A DNA stretch of 43,602 nucleotides from Flavobacteriales bacterium (GTDB taxonomy: Bacteria; Bacteroidota; Bacteroidia; Flavobacteriales; Crocinitomicaceae), in contig CANCEQ010000003.1 in NCBI GenBank assembly GCA_947375085.1, positions 1 through 43,602 of the forward strand, given 5' to 3'. The notes under the pieces were generated by a model. That model had not been told where the DNA came from. It worked only from the letters and a program-made list of their open reading frames with translations, and did no database searches. Positions 1 through 8,427 of the stretch are shown here, piece after piece (within the stretch, counting starts at the first letter, position 1; the number at the start of each line of letters is the position of its first letter). The position numbers were made by a program, and so were the translations under genes.

Positions 1-69
1 AATCATTTGGTAGCAACTTCAATAAAAACAGAAGAGGCTTCCTATTTAGGTGAGGATCAATCAGAATAA
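1..69 (+). CDS. C-terminal end of an unidentified protein (partial)
   Basis: An open frame enters from the left edge and ends with TAA at 67-69; only the last 22 residues, ending in GEDQSE, are visible. The tail is polar and acidic and has no motif I recognise. It lies 92 bases upstream of an acyl-CoA dehydrogenase on the same strand. In Bacteroidota such a dehydrogenase often follows other fatty-acid beta-oxidation genes, so a pathway partner is possible, but nothing in these residues proves it. Confidence 0.5.
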   Translation, partial: NHLVATSIKTEEASYLGEDQSE

Positions 70-161
70 ATTTTTTAAATAAAATTAAAATAGAGGTTGA
101 TAAAATAAATCCTTTTGTTACATTAGCAAAAAGAAGCAAACAACATTAAATATCATTCAAG

Positions 162-1952
162 ATGTCTACAGAAAATAATAAACCAATTAAAGGAGGAGAG
201 TTTTTAATTCGTTCTACTCAACCAAATGAAATTTTCACTCCGGAAGAATGGACAGAAGAGCACCAAATGATTGCTCAAATGTGTGATGATTTTATTAATC
301 AAGAGGTTTATCCTGTGATAGATAGAATTGATGCAATGGAAGAAGGTTTGATGGTTTCTTTGTTGGATAAAGCTGGAGAACTTGGAATGTTAGGTATGTC
401 TGTTCCAGAAGATTTAGGTGGAATGGGAGTAGATTTTAAAACATCCCTTTTAGCAACTGAACATTTAGGAAAAGGTCATTCATTTTCTGTTGCTTATGGA
501 GCACATACAGGAATTGGTTCTTTACCTTTATTATATTACGGAACTGAAGTTCAAAAAGCTAAATACAGTCCTAAATTAGCTTCTGGAGAATGGAAAGCAG
601 CATATTGTTTAACTGAACCAAGTTCAGGATCTGATGCAAATTCAGGAAAAACAAAAGCGACACTTTCAGATGACGGAACGTATTACTCAATTTCAGGTCA
701 AAAAATGTGGATCACTAATGGTGGGTTTGCAGATTTAATGACTGTTTTTGCTAAAATCGGAGATGATAAAAATTTATCAGCATTTTTAGTAGAAGCGAAA
801 TGGGAAGGAGTTTCTTTGAATCCAGAAGAGAAAAAAATGGGTATCAAAGGTTCTTCAACTCGTCAGGTTTTCTTCAATAATGTAAAAGTTCCAGTTGAGA
901 ACATGTTAAGCGAACGTGAGGCTGGTTTTAAAATTGCATTGAACATCTTGAACATCGGGCGTATTAAATTAGCGGCAGGTGTTATGGGTGGAGCAAAAGC
1001 AACGATTGTAGATTCTATCAAATATGCAGGTGAACGTGAACAATTTGGCCGTTCAATTGATAAATATGGAGCGATTCGTTACAAATTAGCTGAACAAGCA
1101 ATTCGTACATTTGTTGTAGAATCAGCAACGTATAGAGCAGGTCAAAACATCGATGATGCGATTAAAAGTCACATCGCTGATGGAATGGACAAAGGAGCTG
1201 CGACTTTAAAAGGTATTGAAGATTACGCAATTGAATGCGCGATTTTAAAAGTAGCCGGTTCAGAATGTTTGGATTATGTTTCTGATGAGGCCGTTCAAAT
1301 TTATGGAGGAATGGGGTATTCAGCAGAATCACCTGTTGAAAAAGCATATAGAGATTCAAGAATCAACCGTATTTTCGAAGGGACAAACGAAATCAACCGT
1401 ATGTTGATTGTAGATATGTTGCTTCGTAAGGCGATGAAAGGAGAATTAGACTTATTAGGTCCTGCAACGAAAGTGGCAAGTGAATTAATGAGTATTCCAG
1501 AAATGGGAGAAGAAAAAGAAGGAGTTTTCGCATCAGAGCATAAATATTTAGAAGGATTTAAAAAATCAATTCTTTTAGTAGCTGGTTCAGCGGTTCAGAA
1601 ATTGATGCAAACATTATCAAAAGAGCAAGAAATTTTAATGAACATTGCAGATATCGCTATTTTAATCTATCAATCAGAATCAGCTCTATTGAGAGTTGAA
1701 AAAATGATTGGGTTAAAAGGAGAAGAAGCTTCAGCTGCACAGATAGCCATCGTTAAAACTTTCTTCTATGATGCAGCATCGAAAATTGAAAAAGCAGGGA
1801 AAGATGCTTTAAATAGTTTTGCAGAAGGAGATGAATTAAGAATGATGTTAATGGGCTTAAAACGATTCACAAAAACAGACGCATTCAATCCGAGAGATGC
1901 ACGTCAACAAATTGCAGTTAAATTAATAGAGGCAAATGGATACTGCTTCTAA
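162..1952 (+). CDS. Acyl-CoA dehydrogenase, long form with C-terminal extension
   Basis: A flavoprotein that would oxidise acyl-CoA to trans-2-enoyl-CoA, the first step of beta-oxidation, in the cytoplasm. The first family signature is at about residues 146-158 (YCLTEPSSGSDAN) and the second at about 379-412, including YGGMGY and IFEGTNEI. Glu406 in the EGT motif is the expected catalytic base by analogy with MCAD. At 596 residues it is about 200 longer than the 380-400 of short- and medium-chain enzymes; the extra C-terminal helical part resembles very-long-chain type enzymes and is common in Bacteroidota. The ATG at 162 gives a normal N-terminus ahead of the first helical domain. A strong terminator follows, so this gene ends its operon. 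Chain-length preference cannot be read from the sequence. Confidence 0.95.
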   Translation: MSTENNKPIKGGEFLIRSTQPNEIFTPEEWTEEHQMIAQMCDDFINQEVYPVIDRIDAMEEGLMVSLLDKAGELGMLGMSVPEDLGGMGVDFKTSLLATEHLGKGHSFSVAYGAHTGIGSLPLLYYGTEVQKAKYSPKLASGEWKAAYCLTEPSSGSDANSGKTKATLSDDGTYYSISGQKMWITNGGFADLMTVFAKIGDDKNLSAFLVEAKWEGVSLNPEEKKMGIKGSSTRQVFFNNVKVPVENMLSEREAGFKIALNILNIGRIKLAAGVMGGAKATIVDSIKYAGEREQFGRSIDKYGAIRYKLAEQAIRTFVVESATYRAGQNIDDAIKSHIADGMDKGAATLKGIEDYAIECAILKVAGSECLDYVSDEAVQIYGGMGYSAESPVEKAYRDSRINRIFEGTNEINRMLIVDMLLRKAMKGELDLLGPATKVASELMSIPEMGEEKEGVFASEHKYLEGFKKSILLVAGSAVQKLMQTLSKEQEILMNIADIAILIYQSESALLRVEKMIGLKGEEASAAQIAIVKTFFYDAASKIEKAGKDALNSFAEGDELRMMLMGLKRFTKTDAFNPRDARQQIAVKLIEANGYCF

Positions 1953-1969
1953 TAGTAAATAGGAATTCA

Positions 1970-2006
1970 AAAAAAATGCTTGAGGATCTCTCAAGCATTT
2001 TTTTTT
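1970..2006. terminator. Bidirectional intrinsic terminator
   Basis: A perfect 9-bp stem, ATGCTTGAG at 1976-1984 and CTCAAGCAT at 1990-1998, encloses a 5-base loop. An A-run lies on the left and a T-run on the right, so it can stop transcription from the acyl-CoA dehydrogenase (+) and from the convergent small gene ending at 2019 (-). Confidence 0.85.
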
Positions 2007-2018
2007 GATGTAATTTTT

Positions 2019-2387
2019 TTATTTCAAGAAGTTATCATAGAATTCTTGAAGCTTGTAAGAGTTATTGTCTGAATTAATTTCTTCAACACCAATTGAAGTT
2101 AAAAAACGGATGAGTATATGTCTGTTTTTTTCATCGTTGATTTTCATAAGAACGATTAATTCGTTTTTTTTTGAATTATATTCTACGGAAAAAGAGGTAG
2201 AATAATAACTGCTCTTTTTTTCGATTTCTTCCAAGCTGATGTTTTTAGATAAAGCAAACGAAAAGTGACCATCTTTTTTGTTCTGAAGTAATTCAGTTTT
2301 CCCTTTCGTTATAGCATTTACATTATATTCTTGACTTATTGAATTAAAACAAATCAAAAATGTAATTAGATATAAAAAGTGTGTCAT
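2019..2387 (-). CDS. Small secreted protein of unknown function
   Basis: 122 residues starting with a clear signal peptide: hydrophobic core at about residues 4-16, likely cleavage after Ser18 or near it. The mature part of about 100 residues is rich in Lys, Asn, Ser and Glu, has no cysteines and shows alternating strand-like and helix-like segments, for example around residues 65-100. A small alpha/beta fold is possible, but I recognise no family. It is convergent with the acyl-CoA dehydrogenase, sharing its terminator, and divergent from rnhB. It is probably periplasmic or exported. The signal peptide is seen; the function is unknown. Confidence 0.7.
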   Translation of the reverse strand: MTHFLYLITFLICFNSISQEYNVNAITKGKTELLQNKKDGHFSFALSKNISLEEIEKKSSYYSTSFSVEYNSKKNELIVLMKINDEKNRHILIRFLTSIGVEEINSDNNSYKLQEFYDNFLK

Positions 2388-2474
2388 GTAGATATTAATT
2401 AAATGATAAATTCAAATTTTAAATATGTGTACAGTTAGTGTTAAATTTACAATAAAATTGCCATCTTTACATTT

Positions 2475-3071
2475 ATGGAAGCACTTTTTTCATTTTATAA
2501 CGAAAATTTAACTGAAGCCGGATGTGATGAAGCTGGTAGAGGTTGTTTGTCTGGACCTGTAGTTGCTGCAGCGGTGATATTGCCTAGAGACTTTAATCAT
2601 GAATGGTTAAATGATTCAAAACAAGTTTCAGAATCAAAAAGAAAAATATTACGATCAATTATTGAAGAGAAAGCAATTGCTTGGGCAGTTGGTATTGTGG
2701 ATGAGAAAGAAATTGATGAGATAAATATTTTAAAGGCGAGTTTTTTAGCAATGCACAGAGCGATTGATCAACTTAAGGTAAAACCTGAGTTTTTATTAAT
2801 TGACGGAAATAGATTTACCCCATATGAGGGAATTGAACATGCTTGTGTCGTAAAAGGAGACTCTAAATATTTAAATATTGCTGCGGCTTCAATTTTAGCT
2901 AAAACACATAGGGATGATATAATGGAAAAACTTCATGAAGAATTTCCATATTACGATTGGGGAACAAATAAAGGATATCCAACAAAAAAGCATCGTCAAG
3001 CAATTCGTGAATTTGGTGTTTCAGATTACCATAGAAAAACGTTTGCTCTTCTTCCAAAAGAAGGGAATTAA
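2475..3071 (+). CDS. rnhB: Ribonuclease HII
   Basis: Endonuclease that cuts the RNA strand of RNA-DNA hybrids and starts removal of misincorporated ribonucleotides from DNA. The family's first block is at residues 15-23 (AGCDEAGRG), giving the acidic pair Asp18 and Glu19. Asp110 (IDGN) and Asp129 (KGDS) complete the four metal-binding carboxylates, and the conserved [12 protein letters not shown] follows. Length, 198 residues, is normal for RNase HII. The ATG at 2475 places the first motif at the usual distance from the N-terminus. A membrane protein gene follows 49 bases downstream and may be cotranscribed. Confidence 0.97.
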   Translation: MEALFSFYNENLTEAGCDEAGRGCLSGPVVAAAVILPRDFNHEWLNDSKQVSESKRKILRSIIEEKAIAWAVGIVDEKEIDEINILKASFLAMHRAIDQLKVKPEFLLIDGNRFTPYEGIEHACVVKGDSKYLNIAAASILAKTHRDDIMEKLHEEFPYYDWGTNKGYPTKKHRQAIREFGVSDYHRKTFALLPKEGN

Positions 3072-3120
3072 TTTTTAATAAGAATGTAAGTTAAATATCA
3101 ATTAATATTTAAAATAGGAG

Positions 3121-4269
3121 ATGGTCAGTCGTTATATATTGATTTTATTAGGGGTTATAAGTTTATTCTGGATTGGTTATGTGGGTGTAAATCTAATTGA
3201 CACGAATGATGAGTATAATCCTGACTGTTTTTTTGGTCAAAAAGATGGTGAAGTTTTAGTAATTAATAGATTAGATGAATTTGATGTTGAATCTATACAG
3301 TTTCAAGCTTCAAAAAATGGTTTGAATCTTTTTAAAGAAATTAAAAAAAAATTAAAAAGAGGAAATACGGTTTACTTAAGTAAACTTCAAAATCAATTTT
3401 TAGTTGTCAAGAAAGACAAATGGACTAAAGATGAGGTTGAAAAACTATTTTTGAATTCTACTTTTAAAATTGAATTTTTGAATAATTCAAAATTTAAAAT
3501 TCAAAATTTCACAGGGGATTTTAATACAACTAATCTACATCTTTATGAAGATAATGTTCAGTATCCAAAAAAATCAAATTCAGCTTGGATGACTTTTGAT
3601 CATAAAGCAAGTGCTTCTATTATCAAATTTAAAAATGGGCAAAATAATTATTCAATTAATGATGTTTATGTAAACAAAAATGGTTCAATTGAATATATCA
3701 CAAAGGGAAATAAGCTGAATGAAGGAAGGCAAATAGATGATGAAGATTTGTTTTCTCAAGCTTTACCTAAAAGCGTTCGTTCGTATCATTTTTACGAAAA
3801 AAATTATTATTCAAGTTTAGATTTGAATTATAAAAAAGGTCCAATGCATTATTGGATTGAAAGTGGTTTTGTGGAACTTATTTATGACAATGAAAAAGTA
3901 TTGATTACAGATTTTGTAGATAGTAAAGATCCATTTTTATTGTTAAATGAGATTAATAAAGATGAAGATGAGGAGGTTGAAGAATCTAGTACCTACTTTA
4001 AAAATATTAGGTTAACTAATGATTTTCCAGAAGATGTAGAAAAAGGGTTTTATATTTATAAAATGGATGATTTTATTGTTCTTTCTTCTTCAAAATCAAT
4101 TTGTAATGAAATTTTGATGTCAACAAAAAAAACGGAAGCGACAAATGATTCGACCAGTTTCTTTTTAAAAGCACTTCCTAGAAAAGTTTCTGAGCGATTT
4201 ATTTCTAAAGATCATAATTATTCAAAATCTATTTACAAAAACAAAATCATTGAAACGATAATAAATTGA
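3121..4269 (+). CDS. Membrane-anchored protein of unknown function
   Basis: 382 residues with one N-terminal hydrophobic segment (about residues 5-24) and no good signal-peptidase site, so it is probably a membrane-anchored protein with a large extracytoplasmic domain. The rest is rich in Lys, Asn and aromatic residues, has a short acidic stretch near residue 283 (DEDEEVEE) and no motif I recognise. It is 49 bases behind rnhB on the same strand. A separate TAnnTTTG promoter downstream means the next gene starts a new transcript. Function unknown. Confidence 0.75.
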   Translation: MVSRYILILLGVISLFWIGYVGVNLIDTNDEYNPDCFFGQKDGEVLVINRLDEFDVESIQFQASKNGLNLFKEIKKKLKRGNTVYLSKLQNQFLVVKKDKWTKDEVEKLFLNSTFKIEFLNNSKFKIQNFTGDFNTTNLHLYEDNVQYPKKSNSAWMTFDHKASASIIKFKNGQNNYSINDVYVNKNGSIEYITKGNKLNEGRQIDDEDLFSQALPKSVRSYHFYEKNYYSSLDLNYKKGPMHYWIESGFVELIYDNEKVLITDFVDSKDPFLLLNEINKDEDEEVEESSTYFKNIRLTNDFPEDVEKGFYIYKMDDFIVLSSSKSICNEILMSTKKTEATNDSTSFFLKALPRKVSERFISKDHNYSKSIYKNKIIETIIN

Positions 4270-4348
4270 TTTATGTGTTTGTCGAAGTAAATTAATCTTT
4301 TGTATACTAAAAGTTAATATTTAAACGAGAAATTCGAATTTAAAGTTC

Positions 4349-4356
4349 TAACTTTG
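4349..4356 (+). promoter_or_regulatory. Bacteroidota-type -7 promoter box (TAACTTTG)
   Basis: An exact match to the TAnnTTTG -7 element of Bacteroidota, with the expected start of transcription about 17 bases ahead of the ATG at 4380. I do not see a clear TTG at the -33 position. It implies that the lipoprotein and OmpA genes form their own operon. Confidence 0.6.
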
Positions 4357-4379
4357 TCAAAGATTTAATTTATTACTCA

Positions 4380-5993
4380 ATGAATAAAAGATGGAATTTT
4401 AAATCAATATTCTTAAGCTCATTTGTATTAGGTATATTGATTTTAGGATGTAAAAAACATGATTTAAATAAAGTTACTGGGATAACTTTTGATCAGAATT
4501 TAGCAGCTCCAATTGGTTATGGTGAATTTGGAGTACATGATTTGCTTAAATCAATTGATAGTACGATTCATGTCAATCCTTCAGATGGAGGTATGTCATT
4601 GGTTTACCACAAACAGTTAGATACTATTTTCGCAAAAGATGTTGTTACCTTAAATGATTTTAATCAAAATTTTAACATAGTTCCTTCAAATTTAGTAGGA
4701 AATGTGAGTGGTTCATTTAATGGAACAATCAATAATTCAACTTCTCAAAATTTCACTTATGCAACTCAAAATGGAACAGAGTTACATGATTTAAATTTTC
4801 AATCGGGTACTTTAGCGTTGAATGTTTCTTCTAATATTAAACACAATATCACATTGGTTATTACATTTCCAGATCTGAAATTGAATGGAAATGTTGTAAC
4901 TAAAACGATTACAATGATTTATCCAAATAGTGTTCCACAAACAGGAAGTGGATCGATTGATTTATCAAATGTTTTAGCTGATTTTACGGCTAATAATACA
5001 GCAACTAATACTTTAAGAGTTAATATAGATGCAACTATTTCAGGTACCGGACAACCGATTGCTGGTACAGAGAATCTTAATTTAACAATGAATTTAACTA
5101 ATCTTAAATTTAAAAATATTACAGGTTACTTCGGACAACAAACATTAGCAAGTTTTGCAGATTCAATGCTTTTAAAAGTGTTTAATAATCCAATTCAAGG
5201 TAGTTTAAGTTTTACAAATCCTAAACTTACTTTTACGGTTGAAAATTCATTTGGAATTCCAATTACAGTGAATTTTAATAACCTATCTACAGTTAATACT
5301 TCTACTAATCAATCTACAGTTATTGATTTTAACAATCCTCATCAATCTGTAAATATTCCTTCTTCTATGGGTGCTCCAGCTGTTTCTACTTCTTTTGAAT
5401 TAAGTAATGCTACAACAAATAATACAATGACCAATCTTGTTGATGCAACACCTAAGTATTTGAAATATAATATTTCTGCTACTTCAAACCCAAATGGAAA
5501 TGTGGCACCTCTAAATTTTATAGAGTCGACAAGTAAAATGATTGTAAAGACGGATATTGAATTACCATTTGAAGGGTATGCTTCGGGTATGGAAGTGAAA
5601 GACACATTGAAATTTGACCAATTATCAAGTGCTCCAGATCAAATTGAATCAGTATTATTTAGATTAAAAGTGGACAATGGTTTTCCATTAACATTTAGTG
5701 GTCAGGCTGAATTTGTAGATGCAAATTACCATCATTTGTTTAATTTATTTGATTCTCCGACTGATATAATTAGTGCAGCGCCAGTAAATCCAACGACTCA
5801 CATCGTTAATGGAACTACTTCAAAATCAACTGATGTTGTTATTAGCGCAGCTAAAGTTGCCTTGTTAGATAAAGTGAAATTTATTATTCTAAAAGGCGAA
5901 GCAGAAACAACGAAACCTACAAACACAGTAGTTAAATTACTCGATAGCTATAAAATTGGACTGAAATTGTCAGTTCAAGTGCAATTAAAATAA
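4380..5993 (+). CDS. Large lipoprotein partner of the OmpA-family protein
   Basis: 537 residues with a lipoprotein signal: basic start, hydrophobic core and lipobox LILGC, with Cys24 the likely lipidated residue. The mature part is almost all Asn/Thr/Ser-rich beta-type sequence (for example NITLVITFPDLKLNG), suggesting a beta-sandwich or Ig-like outer-membrane lipoprotein. I recognise no named family. It ends 25 bases before the OmpA-family gene and shares its promoter at 4349-4356, so the two products probably work together at the outer membrane, with one lipid-anchored and the other inserted in the membrane and bound to peptidoglycan. The lipobox and operon layout are seen; the joint role is inferred. 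Confidence 0.8.
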   Translation: MNKRWNFKSIFLSSFVLGILILGCKKHDLNKVTGITFDQNLAAPIGYGEFGVHDLLKSIDSTIHVNPSDGGMSLVYHKQLDTIFAKDVVTLNDFNQNFNIVPSNLVGNVSGSFNGTINNSTSQNFTYATQNGTELHDLNFQSGTLALNVSSNIKHNITLVITFPDLKLNGNVVTKTITMIYPNSVPQTGSGSIDLSNVLADFTANNTATNTLRVNIDATISGTGQPIAGTENLNLTMNLTNLKFKNITGYFGQQTLASFADSMLLKVFNNPIQGSLSFTNPKLTFTVENSFGIPITVNFNNLSTVNTSTNQSTVIDFNNPHQSVNIPSSMGAPAVSTSFELSNATTNNTMTNLVDATPKYLKYNISATSNPNGNVAPLNFIESTSKMIVKTDIELPFEGYASGMEVKDTLKFDQLSSAPDQIESVLFRLKVDNGFPLTFSGQAEFVDANYHHLFNLFDSPTDIISAAPVNPTTHIVNGTTSKSTDVVISAAKVALLDKVKFIILKGEAETTKPTNTVVKLLDSYKIGLKLSVQVQLK

Positions 5994-6018
5994 TTAGAAA
6001 TCGAATAACTTTCACAAA

Positions 6019-8301
6019 ATGAAATCAAATAAAATATATAAAAAATTACATTTACTAGTGTTTTTATTAGTAATGTCTTTTACACAACAAGTAGTTTTTT
6101 CGCAGAAGAACTTTACGCTTTATCATTTAAATCAGACTTCTCAAGCAAATTACTTAAATCCTGGTTTTAGAAATAAAAATAGAGTGTATGTAAGTTTACC
6201 TATTGGAATGCAAACCATTTCACTAATGCATTCAGGATTTAAATTATCCGATTTAATTGAAACGAGACCACAAGATGATTCATTAAATTTAAATATTAGT
6301 AATGCTATATCAAAAATGGCTAAAACAAATTATTTAAACATGGAAATGTCAAATGAATTGTTAGGGTTTGGATATAGAATTAAAAAGAATTTCTTTTCAT
6401 TTAATGCTACAAATCGTTTTCAATCTAGATTTACTTATCCGAAAGATTTATTTACACTTGCTGTTCAAGGAAATGGAAAGGATTTTTTAGGTAAAAGGGC
6501 TTCTTTTGATGGATTAGGTTTCGACTTAATGTCTTATGTTGAATACGGTTTAGGTTATAATAGAGATGTAAATGATAAATTGACTGTAGGTGGTAGAATT
6601 AAACTTTTATCAGGAATAGCTAATATTCAAACAGCCAAAAGTCAATTAGGAATTACAACTGATCCTACAAGTTTTGATTTGACAATTGATGGTGGGATGA
6701 GAGTAAATACTGCTAATTTGGATTCAACAGCATTGAAAGATCCTTCTTTAATTGCGCAATCTGCTTTTAGTTTTAAAAATTTAGGTTTAGCTGTTGATTT
6801 AGGAGCTTCTTATCAATTAGCAAAAAAACTTCAATTAAATGCGAGTTTATTGGATCTCGGATATATTCGTTGGACTACAAACGTCACTAATTATGTATCT
6901 AGTGATGTAAATTATACATTTAAAGGAATTGATCTAAATGATAGTTTATCTTCAAAACATTTAGGAGATACGATTGAAAAAGTTTTTAATCAACACCAAG
7001 AGCATAATGCATATACAACTAAATTACACTCGAAGTTTTATTTAGGTGCAAAATATGAGTTCAATAAACATTTTTATTCAAGTGCTTTATTATACAATGA
7101 AATTGTAGCTTCTAAATATACTGCAGGTTTATCTGTGGCTATTAATGCAAGATTGAGAAATTGGTTATATGCAAGTTTAAATTATTCGGCATATGGAAGA
7201 TCATATAACAATGTTGGTTTTGGATTTAATATTAAAGGAGGTCCTATTCAATTTTATGTGATGTCTGATAATATTTTGGCATTTATGAATCCTGAAAATG
7301 CGAAACATGTCCATGCCAGTTTTGGGATAAATATAGTTGTCGGTCCAAGAAGAGATAAAGACGAAGATGGTGTACCTAATAAAAAAGATGATTGTAAGAA
7401 CATTCCTGGTTTAGCTCATTTAAAAGGTTGCCCTGATAAAGATAATGATAGTATCATCGATATGAATGATGAATGTCCGGATGTGCCAGGAGTGGCTTAT
7501 TTGAGAGGATGTCCAGATAAAGATCGTGATAGTATTACAGATTTAAAAGACGAATGTCCTGATGTTGCTGGTTTAGTAGCCTTTAAAGGTTGTCCAGACA
7601 AAGATAAAGATGGAATTAAAGATAGTGAAGACGCTTGTCCTGATGTTGCAGGACCGAAAGAAAATCAAGGATGTCCTGATACTGATAAAGATGGGACTTT
7701 AGATTTTTTAGATAATTGTCCAACAGTTTCTGGACCAAAAGAAAATGCAGGTTGTCCTTGGCCAGATACAGACTCAGATGGCTTATTAGATAAAGATGAT
7801 AAATGTCCAAACATCAAAGGTCCAAAAGAAAACAACGGTTGTCCATACATTGACACTGATGGTGATGGTATTCTGGATAAAGACGATGAATGTCCTTCTG
7901 TAAAAGGTGTTTCAGAAAATAAGGGATGTCCTAAAATTGAAGCCGCAGCTCAAGAAATTTTAAAAACTGCTTTCGATGATTTAGAATTTGTGCCAGGAAG
8001 TGCAGTAATTAAAGATGCTTCAAACAGTTCTTTGAATGATTTAGCAGGATTGTTATTGAAAAAAACAGAATGGAAAATTCAAATCTCAGGTCATACAGAT
8101 AATGTTGGTAATGATCAGACGAACTTAATTTTATCAAAGAAAAGAGCTGAAGCAGTAAAAGCATATTTAGTTTCTAAAAATGTTCCTGCTGATAGAGTAA
8201 AGACGTTGTTCTTTGGAAAAACAAAACCAATTGCATCGAACGATACTGAAGAAGGTCGTCAGAAAAATAGAAGAGTTGAGATGAAAATTATTTTCGAATA
8301 A
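6019..8301 (+). CDS. Outer-membrane protein: DUF5723-like barrel, seven TSP3 repeats, OmpA domain
   Basis: 760 residues with a signal peptide (cleavage near residue 29). Residues about 30-440 look like an outer-membrane beta-barrel of the DUF5723/PorP-like sort (YLNPGFRNKNRVYVSLP, then many amphipathic strands). Residues about 443-650 hold seven thrombospondin type 3 repeats, each with DxDxDG-like calcium-binding loops and ending in GCP. Residues about 652-760 form an OmpA peptidoglycan-binding domain (ISGHTDN, LSKKRAEAV, and NRRVEM at the end). The architecture is typical of Bacteroidota and would tether the outer membrane to the cell wall, with a calcium-stiffened linker. The final transcript end is marked by a terminator at 8321. 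Confidence 0.9.
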   Translation: MKSNKIYKKLHLLVFLLVMSFTQQVVFSQKNFTLYHLNQTSQANYLNPGFRNKNRVYVSLPIGMQTISLMHSGFKLSDLIETRPQDDSLNLNISNAISKMAKTNYLNMEMSNELLGFGYRIKKNFFSFNATNRFQSRFTYPKDLFTLAVQGNGKDFLGKRASFDGLGFDLMSYVEYGLGYNRDVNDKLTVGGRIKLLSGIANIQTAKSQLGITTDPTSFDLTIDGGMRVNTANLDSTALKDPSLIAQSAFSFKNLGLAVDLGASYQLAKKLQLNASLLDLGYIRWTTNVTNYVSSDVNYTFKGIDLNDSLSSKHLGDTIEKVFNQHQEHNAYTTKLHSKFYLGAKYEFNKHFYSSALLYNEIVASKYTAGLSVAINARLRNWLYASLNYSAYGRSYNNVGFGFNIKGGPIQFYVMSDNILAFMNPENAKHVHASFGINIVVGPRRDKDEDGVPNKKDDCKNIPGLAHLKGCPDKDNDSIIDMNDECPDVPGVAYLRGCPDKDRDSITDLKDECPDVAGLVAFKGCPDKDKDGIKDSEDACPDVAGPKENQGCPDTDKDGTLDFLDNCPTVSGPKENAGCPWPDTDSDGLLDKDDKCPNIKGPKENNGCPYIDTDGDGILDKDDECPSVKGVSENKGCPKIEAAAQEILKTAFDDLEFVPGSAVIKDASNSSLNDLAGLLLKKTEWKIQISGHTDNVGNDQTNLILSKKRAEAVKAYLVSKNVPADRVKTLFFGKTKPIASNDTEEGRQKNRRVEMKIIFE

Positions 8302-8320
8302 GATTTAACTTAAATAAAAA

Positions 8321-8362
8321 AAAAACTCCTTGTTTACGAAAGTAGGCAGGGAGTTTTTTTTT
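8321..8362 (+). terminator. Intrinsic terminator after the OmpA-family gene
   Basis: Stem of 12 pairs with one G-T wobble: AAAAACTCCTTG at 8321-8332 with CAGGGAGTTTTT at 8347-8358, and a 14-base loop. It is followed by T residues to 8362. It closes the lipoprotein-OmpA operon. Confidence 0.8.
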
Positions 8363-8415
8363 GAATTTTACTTTAACAATTCTTTACTAATAAACTGAGT
8401 TCGATTAATAATGTT

Positions 8416-8423
8416 TAATTTTG
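8416..8423 (+). promoter_or_regulatory. -7 promoter box (TAATTTTG) very close to the lnt start codon
   Basis: Exact TAnnTTTG match only four bases ahead of the ATG at 8428. If used, transcription would begin at or next to the start codon and give a leaderless or nearly leaderless message. No clear -33 TTG is visible, so this may be chance in AT-rich DNA. Confidence 0.35.
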
Positions 8424-8427
8424 TTTT

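Noticed and set aside
7616..7856. Two minus-strand ORFs inside the OmpA-family gene
   Set aside because: They mirror the repeated TSP3 codons and have no coding signs of their own.
7350..7930. Regular spaced repeats that could suggest a CRISPR array
   Set aside because: They are protein-coding TSP3 repeats of about 80 bases without constant direct repeats and unique spacers; no cas genes are near.
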